Made by a program: the position numbers and the translations under genes
Part shown: piece by piece, positions 1 through 12,400 of the stretch
How positions within the stretch are numbered: position 1 is the first letter of the stretch
How the letters are laid out: every line of letters starts with the position of its first letter
Notes under the pieces: model-generated
The model's database searches: none
What the model saw: the letters and a program-made list of their open reading frames with translations, nothing else
Told to the model about the DNA's origin: nothing
Assembly: GCF_001625215.2 (NCBI RefSeq)
Contig: NC_030385.2
Location: forward strand, 41,813,598 to 41,877,597
From: Daucus carota subsp. sativus
Lineage: Eukaryota; Streptophyta; Magnoliopsida; Apiales; Apiaceae
Direction: 5' to 3'
DNA length: 64,000 nt

Positions 1-300
1 AAATTATAGTTTTGTGTATTAAAAATAATAATATTAAATATAATAAATATATTATATTAAATATAATAAAAATATTATATTAAATATAATTATTTATTTA
101 TATTAAATATATGTGGGGCGGGGCGGGGAATCCCCGCGGGGATTCAACAAATACCATACTTGCCCCATATTTTGGCGGGGCAGAAAATCATTCCCCGTCA
201 CTGCCCCATTCCCCATATTAGCGGGGCGGATCTGCCCCATTCGGAGCGGGTTAGGGCGGGTTCCCCATTTTCCCCACCCCATTTTTAACCCTATGCAACA
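1..300. repeat. AT-rich tract followed by GC-rich low-complexity repeat
   Basis: The first 110 bases are almost pure A/T with repeated TTAAATATAATA units. They change abruptly at about 113 into a G/C-rich stretch built from GGGGCGGGGA / TCCCCGCCCC-like words up to about 290. This resembles dispersed GC-rich repeat sequence of plant genomes. No gene is supported; an open frame here is only a by-product of the composition. Confidence 0.6.
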
Positions 301-367
301 GTCATTAAAATCACAAAAGCATGAGAAATTAGTGATCTAAAGCAAAGTGGATTAAAATGATTGTGAG

Positions 368-542
368 CAGGGGTGGATCTAGACGCACAGGGGAAACGTA
401 TCCCCCTAATAATTTTTTGACAATTTTACACCATTCTAAATCTTACAAAATTATAGAAGTTCGCCAGAAAATTTGAATATATATAAGTGTTTTTCGAAAA
501 TTTGTCTGGTACCCGAAGAAACCAATCCTAGATCCGCCCTTG
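368..542. mobile_element. hAT-type MITE, 175 bp, with 8-bp target duplication
   Basis: The element begins CAGGGGTGGATCTAGA and ends CCTAGATCCGCCCTTG, so the ends are imperfect inverted repeats of the CAGGGGCGGA type common in plant hAT elements. It is flanked by ATTGTGAG (360-367) and ACTGTGAG (543-550), an 8-bp duplication with one mismatch, the length expected for hAT. It is non-autonomous and has no coding capacity. Confidence 0.72.
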
Positions 543-1271
543 ACTGTGAGAGTGAGGAGTTACATCATACATGCTGATATTTGACTGATCTTTTATGTTC
601 TGGACATAACATGTTGCCCATGAATCCGATATTGTCTTGGGATTTACATGATTCTTTTGCTGAGAATGCAGAGAGGAAGGAATATAGTGTAAATTCATGA
701 AGGCAAACAAGAATACAGAGTTTGAATGAAGATTGAAGGGCTAAATGGAATATGCAAGATTCTTGGAAGTGGGGTCCTTGAAAGAAAACATGAGTGGTGA
801 GAATGAGCTTTCAACTAAAAGCAACCAATGCTAGAGTGAGTGGTAGGGCTAGGATATTTTGACTTGTATACCACATGTTAATCAACTCTATTCTTGATAT
901 TTTGTATGAAAATATACAACATTGTTTTTCCAGATTACTAGGCAGCTATTTCTGATATTCTGAAAGTAAAGGACATTCACAGTGACCGCGATTGGATAGC
1001 CCAAGTGGTGCGTTTATACTCTGTTATCACATATCCAGATTCGACTCTCGCTCACCCAAAGAAATTATTAGAGCAGTCCTTAAAAAAACTCCAGTAAATT
1101 CACTTGCAAATTACAAGGGAAAAAAAAGTGGACTTCAAGAGTCGAGACTTGTTTTTAAATAAATGAAAACACAATATACGACATACCTGCAACAGATTTT
1201 TGTTGCAGGGAAAAACACTACCTGATCCTGGAACCAGATAATGAAAATATGAAGTGAAACAACTGAGACAA
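543..1271. other. Spacer downstream of the CRINKLY4-related gene
   Basis: This is non-coding sequence. At about 990-1065 a segment has an A-box-like TAGCCCAAGTGG and a B-box-like ATTCGACTC spaced as in a tRNA gene, but no cloverleaf can be folded. It could be the head of an old tRNA-derived SINE. Nothing else is recognisable. Confidence 0.4.
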
Positions 1272-3515
1272 TCACAATGTCAGACCAATCTTTACAATCT
1301 GATCCAGCCAAAGAACAATATCACTTATGCCAGCGCGTTCGTTTGGATTTTCCTTCAGAGCCAGCTCTGCAACGTCTGCAAGTTTCAGCAATGGTTCCAC
1401 ATTTCTTGGCAAGGCTGTGTTTCTGTCGAAAATGGCAGCTGCCCTGCCCCGTCTTATTAGAGGCAAAGCCCAGTCGACGATGGCTGGAGGTTCAAATTCA
1501 CATTCGTAAGCCTTTCTGCCACTCAAAATCTCCAGAAGAACAATCCCAAAATTATAAACATCATTTTCTGTACTTCCAGTTGAATCCGTGTCATTAACAC
1601 TCAAAAGTCCGAAGTCAGAAACTCTTGCATCCCAGTTAGAGTCCAAGAGAATATTTGAGGCCTTCAAATTATGATGAACAATAGGAGGAGAAGCTACTTT
1701 GTGAAGGTATTCGAGCCCTTCTGCAGCTTGTAATGATATCTTCAACCGCAGATTCCAGTCGAGAGGAGAGAGTTCCCCGTGGAGATGATCATGAAGTGTC
1801 CCGTGTGGCATGAGCTCGTATACCAGTAACCTCTCCCCCATATCCGAGCAATAGCCCAGCAAGTTCACAATATGATTATGTCGGATATTGCAGAGAATGT
1901 CTAGTTCTGCTTCAAATTCCCGGCCATTAGTACGGATTATAGTGGCAGCATTAGCCCTTTTGACAGCCACTTGAGTACCATCAGCAAGTGTGGCTTTGTA
2001 CACAAATCCATAGCTTCCGCGTCCAAGCTCATTAAACTCCTTGAAACCATTTGTAGCGTCTTTTAATTCTGAGAGACGGAACACCTGTGCAGTTCCAATT
2101 GTAGCTGTTGCAGAAATGGATAGTTCATGGTCAAGGCTGGGCTCAGCCTCCACAGACTGCTTGCGGAAGCAGGAGAAGCACTGTGATTTATCCTTGTCCT
2201 CATTAGAACTTGCAAAAAATAGAGGAATAACACAGCAGCCTGTGACAACTAAAACCAAAAGTATTACACAAGATCCAACGATAATCACTAACATCTTGAT
2301 GTTCCGCTCTTTAGGTAGGTTCTTGGATGAAGAGTGAACCCCGCAGACATCCCAGCAAGACTCGCTCTGGCAGAGAGAACACGCGCTGCATATTCTGTCC
2401 ACATTCTTACTACATTGGCTAGATGGGAAAAATCCTTTTGAGCAATTTGACCCACAAGGCAAGCAGATCTTCAAGTCTGGCTGAACACATACACTAGCCA
2501 ATTCCGCTTCATTAAGAATACTAACATTGAATGAGAACTTACCATCACCACAAGAACTTGCAGAACAAATCCCCGGACTACATAACTGCAATGGGGGACT
2601 GTAATTTGGGGGAGACTGCCCTTGAACATCCCAACAATCAAGAACTAAATCCGCTTCCCTAACCCCACAACTCGTGGATTCAGACGAAGCAATTGCAGTA
2701 AAGCCATAATCTTTTGGGATTGCAGAAGACTTAATGCTCCCCCAACATTCAATCCCATGATCATCCTCTCGAATTCCGCAGAAATGATGGGCACCAGCTG
2801 ATAAGGCCACAAAACTAATGCCTCCAGGGAAATCACCAAATTCCCTGGAATCTCCCCAGCATAACAACTCACCAGATTTACTAGAAATCCCACAAACAGA
2901 ACCCCTCCCAGAAGCTAAAATCTTCACACTCCCTGAAACCCCCAATTTACCCGATTTCGGACCCCAGCAGACAACCCCTCCATCCTTAAGCACACCACAG
3001 CTAAACCCATCCCCAGAAACAATATCCCTAAAAACAGACTCCCCCACATAAGGCTCAAAAAATGAAGCATTATACACAAGAACATTATTTAAAAACTCCC
3101 AACAATCCACATTTCCATACTCAACATCACCATAATAAGACCCCCTAATAGCACAGACATGATTCTTGCCAGCAGCTATTTTCAAATAAGTACTAGACTT
3201 AAAACCAGGTTGAACAAGAAATGTACCAGGACTAGACAATGTCCAACAATAAGGCTCCGAACGATTCGCAGTGATGCCGCACAGAAACTCCTCTCCACCA
3301 GAAAGAGCCACCATAGCTGGCAAAGTACTAACATATGCCAAAGAAGAAGAAGATGATTTGTTATTGTTCTTCTCCCAGCAAATAATCTCTTGCTTACCAC
3401 CTGCATCAATGGCACAGAAGAAACCATTCTCACCAAATGCAGCTGCAATGGGGCCTAATGAGCCATACCCAAATGCAGATATGGCCAGTGATGACAGCAG
3501 AATGAGCAACAACAT
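1272..3515 (-). CDS. CRINKLY4-related receptor-like pseudokinase (CCR1/CRR1-2 type)
   Basis: An intronless gene for a 747-residue membrane receptor. Residues 1-17 are a hydrophobic signal peptide. Residues about 20-300 form the crinkly/RCC1-like repeats, each with a C-x-W or C-W-G core. Residues about 310-395 are the cysteine-rich TNFR-like part. Residues about 406-434 are the membrane segment, and the kinase-like domain covers about 485-747. The glycine loop (498-508) and the ATP lysine (VAVK, K519) are present. The catalytic HRD is HHN (614-616), so the proton-acceptor aspartate is missing. After DFG (635-637) only about 14 residues separate it from DVYNFG (652-657), so the activation segment and the APE region are deleted. 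In Arabidopsis, CRR1 and CRR2 of this family also have a deletion in this kinase region and lack kinase activity, while ACR4 phosphorylates CRR2. By analogy this is a non-catalytic partner of CRINKLY4-type kinases in epidermal signalling. The start is the first ATG and gives the signal peptide directly. Confidence 0.93.
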   Translation of the reverse strand: MLLLILLSSLAISAFGYGSLGPIAAAFGENGFFCAIDAGGKQEIICWEKNNNKSSSSSLAYVSTLPAMVALSGGEEFLCGITANRSEPYCWTLSSPGTFLVQPGFKSSTYLKIAAGKNHVCAIRGSYYGDVEYGNVDCWEFLNNVLVYNASFFEPYVGESVFRDIVSGDGFSCGVLKDGGVVCWGPKSGKLGVSGSVKILASGRGSVCGISSKSGELLCWGDSREFGDFPGGISFVALSAGAHHFCGIREDDHGIECWGSIKSSAIPKDYGFTAIASSESTSCGVREADLVLDCWDVQGQSPPNYSPPLQLCSPGICSASSCGDGKFSFNVSILNEAELASVCVQPDLKICLPCGSNCSKGFFPSSQCSKNVDRICSACSLCQSESCWDVCGVHSSSKNLPKERNIKMLVIIVGSCVILLVLVVTGCCVIPLFFASSNEDKDKSQCFSCFRKQSVEAEPSLDHELSISATATIGTAQVFRLSELKDATNGFKEFNELGRGSYGFVYKATLADGTQVAVKRANAATIIRTNGREFEAELDILCNIRHNHIVNLLGYCSDMGERLLVYELMPHGTLHDHLHGELSPLDWNLRLKISLQAAEGLEYLHKVASPPIVHHNLKASNILLDSNWDARVSDFGLLSVNDTDSTGSTENDVYNFGIVLLEILSGRKAYECEFEPPAIVDWALPLIRRGRAAAIFDRNTALPRNVEPLLKLADVAELALKENPNERAGISDIVLWLDQIVKIGLTL

Positions 3516-6458
3516 TATGTGATTTTGGTTTTGAAATGCTATGAAACTCTTAGTATCATGGAGTTGCAGGGGAAAGTCAGTTTCGAGTTGGATTGCAAGA
3601 ATAAATATATATAGTGGCCTACGGCCAAGTTTGGAAAATATGGTCTCAAATATTTTTTCAAGATTAATCGAGAAGGTACCGATTTTTCGAGATCAGCCGA
3701 TGATGGAAACAGTTGAAGTAAAAGAAAGGGAAGAATCTGAACAAGTGGAATTGACTTGATAATATAGAAATGGATACATGCAAACTAAAAAAATATTCTG
3801 AATCTGAGACCAAACTAAGGATCGATCTGTCATGCATGTGTATAGCGGATCAAAGTATTAAATACAATGTATGTACATAAGTACTTATTGACTTGTATTT
3901 ACAGTCAAATTTTTGCCCCTTTTTTCACTCTTGCTTATATGCAGCATCTATATTCTTTCAGCTCTTGCGTTTCTTAGGTGCTTGCAGACTATTTTATAAA
4001 AATGGCGCTTCATGCAAAGTTTGACATAACTATAAACTGGTCTCTCAATCTTGTAGAAATCGGAAATTAAACGAGTGACTTATCGATTTATAATTTATTT
4101 GAGATTTATCATATATTTCTTTGATTAAAATAATTTTTAAAATTAATCAGAGATTTTCAAATAAATAAGAATCTTTAAAACACCGCTCCGATATATATAT
4201 CCTATCTCTCTAAGTTTTTTATGAATTTCAAATTATTTTTCTGAGGATATTTTTATAATTTTAAGATGATGTGAATAAATTTTAAGAAGAGCACGTCTCC
4301 CAGAGCAAACCGCCAACTCAAGTCAACACCAACCGGAGATGAAACAACGATCATGCAGATCAGTTGAAACTTAGGACGCCAGATGATGAAAAAATAATAA
4401 ATGACGATTGTTTAAGCATCGGCATAATGATTAATTTGAACGATTTAGCAATAATTAAATTAGTTGAAATAATTGTGACTAGATGCTGGGAATTTAAAAT
4501 TATAGAATGGTGGATACTCATGTATGAGCAAAGAGAATAATACGGAGGAAACAGGGTGTAGGAGGGGGAGATAACATCAGGCTAATGTTTTCTTAATATT
4601 GTCTTTTTGTCTCCTGCGCCATCTCAAGATCATGGAATTAACATCACAATATTTTAGCTGATTCTGTTCGGTGTCTTTCAAAGATCGTTTCTTCTCTTTC
4701 CGATTTTTTTGGTATAATTTAGCATTGATTGATTTCACACTAATATTGATTAATAATGAGTTCAATATTAGAGAAAAATAGTATATATAGAAAATCATAA
4801 AGCAAAATAAGGAAAAAAAAGAATAAATAAATAAGAGAGAGGTTAAGAAACATGATCGCTCCGGATCAGAACCCGCAGTACGTATGGGCGTCCATTAATA
4901 TTACTTAACATGACTTGTGGTGATAAATTGAGAATTTAAAAAAATTGTTTAAATTTTTTTGACTTATTAATAATTTATAAATTATTAAAAATATAATAAT
5001 AATAATAATAATAATAATAACCTATGACTTATGATTTTTTTATTAATTTAAAAATATTAAGTCACTAAAAAAAATATCTGAAATTAATTTCTTTTCTAAA
5101 AGTTAAAAACAACTTTACACCCTTTTAAAATTGCACCGAGAGGCTCTGAGGAAATGAAGCAAGAACTCATTGTTCCGGAAACCAGATATCAAACTAGACT
5201 TCTAAATATTCCAAATGGGATTCTATTTAAATAATCATTCAAGTGTGTATAAAATGAGTCAAGTGCTTTTAAGGTGAATCAAGTTGAGAAGCGAACATGT
5301 TAAGGTGAATCAAGTTGACTACAGAGGTGTTTAATAGTAGAAGTACTAAAAAAAGATACACCCTGTACTTTTTGTGCCCGCAAAACTCAGTCTAATTCCA
5401 ATATATTTCAAGATTTGTCTCTCTTTTATTCCTCCGTATTTTGTGTGTGTTTAATTTAACTCGGTAGATCATCATGTGGCTTCAGGTATATAAGATTTAA
5501 GATCATGAAATATGAGATCGCCTCTTCTCGATATATAGTTTGAGATTAAAAGCTTAAAACACGGTCTGAGTTTGCTTAGAAAAGCCATTTTCAATATCTA
5601 CCGAAGTTTTTTCGGTAATCCACCAAAATTCAGGTACGTGACACGACATGAAAGTAATTGCTTCTCCAATATACACATTCGATGTGCGGAAAAATGAAGG
5701 AAAAAAATTTGTGAGGCATAGGCCATCATCAGCATGTTAAAGAAACCAAAATCTAACTTGGAATACAAAATGTACAATGTGCCTAATCACCTCCAGGTAC
5801 ACAAAGTACAGATTAGGAATAATATAAACAAGTTGTATAACGAAATCAAAGACAGTGAACTAATTAAATTAGTTTCTCCAGACTCTACAGCTGTGAACTT
5901 AATGAACAGACTAGTACGGTAAGGCCAGTACGGGGTTTGACAATACGGAAAAGTTGACGTACGACTCTACTGATTAGATCTAATGTGCAGCACTAATTTG
6001 CCGTTAAGTTATTAAACTATAACCCCATTGGCTTAGTTGCAGCAAATTAAGAACTGCAAGTGCCCAAAAAAATAATTATTTGACGAGGTTATTCGTTGTC
6101 AGGTTCTCTTGCATAGTAAGAACTCAACCCCAATTAGAAAATGTGCATCTAACAAAAAAGACTAATAACACCATATAATAAGACTTATAGCAGCAAAATA
6201 GATTCGTCAAAAACAGCAGTGACCCAAACTTAAAATCGTTTTAAGCAAGGTCTTTTTTTACAAGCATTTTACATTGATAATTATAGCATAACATAGACAA
6301 ACAACATATTCAGAGACTAAAAGCTGATCAAAATAAAGATTTAGAGTGGTGGTTCTGGCTAACAAGTACCAGATGACCATTACCACAGGAAACAGAAGTG
6401 AAACCACTACAAATTTCGGAAAACAGATATATACTTGATGTTATATATGAACTGCAGA
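3516..6458. other. Intergenic region with AT-rich and simple repeats
   Basis: Nothing coding is convincing in this 2.9-kb spacer between two minus-strand genes. It holds the promoter side of the CRINKLY4-related gene (3516-about 4000) and AT-rich sequence. It also has an AAT trinucleotide run at about 4996-5023 inside a stretch resembling a decayed MITE, and a small direct repeat (AAGGTGAATCAAGTTGA) near 5271 and 5304. Short open frames here have no recognisable features. Confidence 0.5.
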
Positions 6459-9400
6459 TCATCTGTCCCATTCCAAATTCTTAACTCGGGGATCCACCAT
6501 CGGTGCATTAGCTATGCTTTTAGGGGGCTGATTGATGTATCGGTCCCAGCCCATAATGTGAGGTAAAGCAAACTGCAACAGCATGTAATTACTTGATGAG
6601 AATACAGAGATAATATAGCAGACACTTGCATGTAGAAACCGGTAAAGAGAACCTGCTTTAAAAGGACTAAAAACACAGACATGCATGTTCCAAAGATACT
6701 CGTATTGGAGGAGATGCGTACGCAACCTTATTTCCAGATGATAATAGGTAGTGGAGCCACTAAAAGCCTAGGGGTATGTCTGGAGACTCTAATTTGTTTT
6801 GGAATAAATGTCTTATATGTATCGCAGCATGCAAAACTTCTAGTAACCAAGCTGGTTTAAAAAGTTATTTAAGGTTCAATTCCATATGAAAGAGTGTGGG
6901 TTAAAAGAGCCCACTTCTACTTTTTCTTATCACCCTGCCTGTATTCAAATTCCTCTTCAGATCCTTGATTTTTTTTTTTAAAACATATGATTTTGAGTAC
7001 CCTGCAAAAAATTTCTCCACAACCATTGACGATATACAAGGAAACTAGAGGATGCTTGACAAAATAGAACCTCAAATTCATGGTACATCGAGGCACTAAA
7101 TTAGGAAAAGAACAAAGCAATCTCACAACAAGATAAACCTAAATTAGAATAAATCTTCTAGAGGATGCTTTTGTTGAAGTAATATATCTACATAAGTTGG
7201 TAAGTTTGCTAGTTGGAGAGTGTTAAGAAGAGCATGACAAAAAACAAGATGTTTGATGAAGTTGGTTTATGTCAAGGTAAAATTAAACAAGAGATAAAAA
7301 TTTGTTCACAACTGCTATTACAATTTTCAGGAACTTCCCCAAAGTCAAGACTGTACCAAATTTAGTAAAACCAAGTTTGGGAACAATAATGAAGAAATCT
7401 ATGTCTATATCAAAGAATTAGGTCCTACAAACAAATAAGCAAGAAACAAAAGATTTGAAGGCAAAATCGACTGGTTTTATAATAGAAAAATGGCCACATG
7501 CCAAAGAGCTCTTCTAGACTATTCTAAGTGGTATGAGCTTGGAAAATATTGATATTTACTATATCCAAGGATAACCTTATAGTAAATGAGGATGATGCAT
7601 GGATGATATCCTTGTTTAATATACGACATAAACAGAAATAATAAATGTGTCTGTAAGTTGTTACGTATGATAAAAGTTTTGTCCGGCTCAACACTAAGGC
7701 CAACTAAGCGGTCGCTTAGGGCCCCCAACCCTAAAATGGACCTCAAAATTTTATAAAATCATATATATTTAGATAATAATAATTAAATTTTTGTTTGTAA
7801 ATATGAAAAAAAAACAAAATATCTAAAACGAATATGAGTTATTGTACTTTAAAAAAAATAATATATATAACATGAAATATTAATAAATATAAATAAGATT
7901 AACTTAAAAATGAGAATTAAATGAATCAAATGATTTTAATTTTTTTAGTCATATGTGTATTAAGTACTTACTAAATATAATAAAATTTTATTATCTAAAT
8001 ATATAATATTTATTTTTCATAAGCTTTACATTATTATAAAATTATATTATTTCTATTTTTTTTGTTATAATACTTTTTTAATGTTTAATTAATTTAAATG
8101 TTACATTAATGTACAAATAAACCTAATAATAAATAAAAAGAACAACATATAAAATGGTATATAAATTTTGTGTAAAATATAAAGATAATTAATTATTATT
8201 TTATCATAAATAATTTTTGTGTATAATTATTTTATAATAATCTAAAATATATACTATTTTAAATAAAAAATATTTTTTATATATAGAGAAGGCTCATGTT
8301 CAAGTCTGCTTAATTAGAGCCTCATGTTCAAGTCTGTTTAGGGCCTCAAATTTAATTGAGCCGGCCCTGGATAAAACCCATACGTAAACAAAACTAAAAT
8401 CTAATATAAAACAAAACAAATAGACAACTTAATCATTTAAACCAGACTATTCTCTCACCTTAACATGTACAAAGCTGCAATCTATTCCAAATGAATAAGT
8501 AGCAGTCCATTGAACCTATTATACATTCAGTTTAAAAGTAATTATTAATTTCTGCTACTTAAATTTAAAAATTTACCATGAACAAATATCACAAATGGAG
8601 AAGCATAGCTACTTACATCTTACTGAGGTTTTAGCTACCAGATATTTCCTCAAAAGATGTTACTATATCCTTTTTCCAGACAAACAAGAGACACTAATGG
8701 TTCACAGGCTCTACTATGACAAACATAAAACATAAAACAAGTACCGACAAATCACAACCAAGAATAAGTGCATAAAAGAAAGGTTGATATATATCATACA
8801 CTGAAAGCTGTACGCATCACTGCAAATTCAGCTTTAGTAACAGGCACTGTAACTCGCTCGCTGATTTTCTGGACATTGTTCACAACACCTGCAACGAATA
8901 TTCATAGATTGAGAATATAATTAGCAGTTGCTTTATAAGGCTATATCTCTTGTGATGATGATTGGATATTGAAACTTCTGTTATCTTGTACTTCACCCAA
9001 GTATATTAAGCTATACAACATGTAGCAACTACTGCAACAACATAAATCCCAATTAAATTACACTGAATATTGATTTGATGTTAAAAGTATATAATAGGTT
9101 ACGATGTTACATGATCATACAATTACAAAAGGTTAGGTAATGTCATAACCAAATCGTTCTTCAAAAAAAATAATATGGCACTGTAAAAAAGATCTGGAAT
9201 TTACATAGAGTGCCCGTTTGGGTGAACTGGAAATAATCACTTATGGCTTATAGTGACTTAATGAGATAAGTGCGCAGCTCAAATTGTCTGATTGGGTAAT
9301 TTTATATTATAGTTGACTTATGAGTTATTAAAAATATAATAATAAAAATAAATTTAATAGATAATTTATTCAAGTGATGATATTAACTTTTATTAGAAAA

Positions 9401-12400
9401 TTGATAAAGATAAAATAAATTGTTCATAAAAGTACATCCTACCAACTTTTGACTTTAAGTCAGTTTCTGGATTATTTTAATTTCAACTTAGTTGTTGACT
9501 TATTACACAAATAGCCCTTCAGCTTAAAATCGAAAATGGCTTTCGGCCCGCCCAGGCAAACAGGCTCATAGTTTGTATAGTTTCAGATTTAAGCAGGTAC
9601 AGATACAGAATCGACTATTCAGACTTACTCAAAGATATGAAATAACCACTACCATCTGCATGCGGTTTTACTTGTAATGTCTTCCTCACTTGGCCAGCAT
9701 TGCTGTAATATTAAAAGTTATATAAAATCCATATCAAGCGAATAATATTTTTGGAACGGCAAATAAGAAAAGTGATAAAAGTAAGAGGATACAAAATATC
9801 AATACAGGAGGATTTGGAATAAGAAATTTAAGAAATATAAAACGGGAAACATCTGAACTCGTTTGAAACACCACAGAAAACTTACCAAGAAAAGTAATGA
9901 AAACCAAATCCCAAGAATAAAAAACAACTAAGCGGGGATTACATAATCTCTGAAAAAGTAACTTGCAAGAAGAAGATAGTACAAATATAACTTTCTAAAC
10001 AAATCCTAACTTTATAAGAGGTATTTCCAGATGTATTAATTAACTTAACTGTTAGGATTTAAATAGGCTAATAGTGACAAGTGAGGATTATTATAGTAGG
10101 AATAAGATGGTACAGTATATTTAGTTTGGAGGTAACCAGGTCATTTCACAGAAGTTGGAAGCTGGAATCTACAAATACTAGTACCGAATGTACTTTTTCT
10201 GTATGCTGAATGTTATCCGAAAAACTAAGTAGCTTTCCACCAATTTGTTTCTCTCTAGATTCTTGCTGCTTTCTCACTCTAAAAACTATCTTTTTCTGCA
10301 AGAATTTTTTTATCTCTCCCTAAAATCTGTTTTATCTCCAAGTCTCTGCCATAATTCTCTGTAATCTCTCTCTTCTACCTGTAATCTGCAATTTACTACT
10401 TAGTTTGCATTTGCATTCTCGATCACTTGCAGAACACACCAAAATACATCTATAGAATTCACTGAAAACTTTGTAGCTTCTGACAAACTAGAAAAAAATT
10501 TATGTCAAGTCTTTTCGTCTTTTACATAAAATTTATCCTAATAATGAACCTAAATTAATTCTTACGACTTATTTTAACTTGAGTCCAGCAGACATCAACT
10601 CAAAGCCAAAGCATTTCAATTGTTAACAAAATAAATGAACATACGATACTAGAAAATAGAAGAAGCATAATAACTAAAGAAAAGTAAACATCCAGTTTAT
10701 CACAGATGTACCTTGTCTTCATTGAAGGATCATGAAAAAACTCACAAGCTTCGTCAGGACCCAAACTTATCAGTGACCCGATCTCCGTGGGTGATAAAGC
10801 AAAGAGCTATAAGCCTTATACACAGTCAGTTAAGTAAATTTAATATAAAAAAATACAGGTATAAAGGAATTAAATAAATATTAACAAATGAAAATGTTCT
10901 GTACAAGGAGCAAAACTTCGTCCCCGAAAAAGTAGGGAAGCAATAGATGACATGTAAAACTATTATCCCCCTTCTACAATCTTTCTTATAGTTGGTGTAA
11001 AATAACAATTACCTCAATGAATACACATCTAAATTTTTATGTATGAACACAGCACACTACCTTAAAAATACACCAACGCATTTAAATAATACACTTTACA
11101 AATTGCATATTTCAACTCGGCCCCTCTTTTCTAAGCCCCTTTCTCAGCTCAAAAAGGGGAATGGATGTGATGCATAGCACATATCATTGGGTTTTATTAA
11201 CAAGTTTGAGAGAAAAGGGGAAGTGGCAGCAGTCCTTGTTCAAGGGATTGCGACATTCGCTCAAGGACTAATGACCAAAAGTTTCTGTAACTTCACCATT
11301 CTTTGAGGCTTCATTCACTCGCTCAAGGGGCTTCAGAGTTGCATCCTTTCCTGGGGCTAGAGCGGGTTACTTTTGGCTCAAACTTGTTTCCTGTTTATGC
11401 TCAAAACCCCGACTCAAGTGGTCATTTATTTGGTACCTCAATGGCCCTTTTATATTAGGGGGTTTCAGAGATCCATAAGAGCTACTATTGGATTTTGATA
11501 GTAAAAGTTGTTTCTCCCTTTATTAGGTATTTTGAATCAATTAACCTTACTTGTTTATATTATGGTATTGTTTATAATCAACATACTTTGGGTCCGGGTC
11601 CCTGGCAAGTGATTGTTGCAGGTTTGCAGCAAACTATCCGCTGTCTTTTATTGCGGAAAGACATTAACACTAGGTTTATTATGTGCATGCAGTGAGACCA
11701 TTACCCACATTTTATATGCTTATTTCCAGGTATGACTGGTAGTCCACAAGTTATAAGACTGATATATGGTATTCTGCAGAATTAACAGATAATGGACATT
11801 AATTTTCCTTTTTTCCATCTTTTGGTACGTCCGTTGGTATCCTTCCACTTCCTACTTAATCACCCATAAACTCAAGATTCAAACTTCAAAGTACTTTTAC
11901 TAAATAATATTATTCTAATACTCATGTATCACACCAGAATCATATTGACAGCACCTACAAATGAACTCAACACCAAGATGTACCTGCTTTTTTTCCCAAT
12001 CGTATTTGCGTTCCCCAATAGCGGGGGAAAATGACAACATGATAGTACCTTGACGTTCAACTTTGAGACTTCCAGACTGTAAGAACAAGAAAAATCAACA
12101 ATTAAATTTTGTACAGTATAAGAAATGAAAAGAGATGGCGTAATCTATATATATACACAGATAACGTGAATCAATTCGATATGCAAATTTTACAGATGAA
12201 CACAAAACTGAGAACTAGAATCAACCTTTCACTATTAAAAAAACAAAGAAGAAAGAGAGAAGCAAAACTAATGGTAGAGATGAAGATAGGAAGTCATATG
12301 ATATATTCTTGTTGACCACAAAAAAGGGTTTAAATCTCTTTCTTTAGGGACAAAGGGAGCATGTTACAAAGGTCTCCATCCATTCCCCACAATGTCCTCA

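Noticed and set aside
990-1065. tRNA-like segment with A-box and B-box words
   Set aside because: No acceptor, D or anticodon stem can be formed, so it is at most a decayed SINE head.
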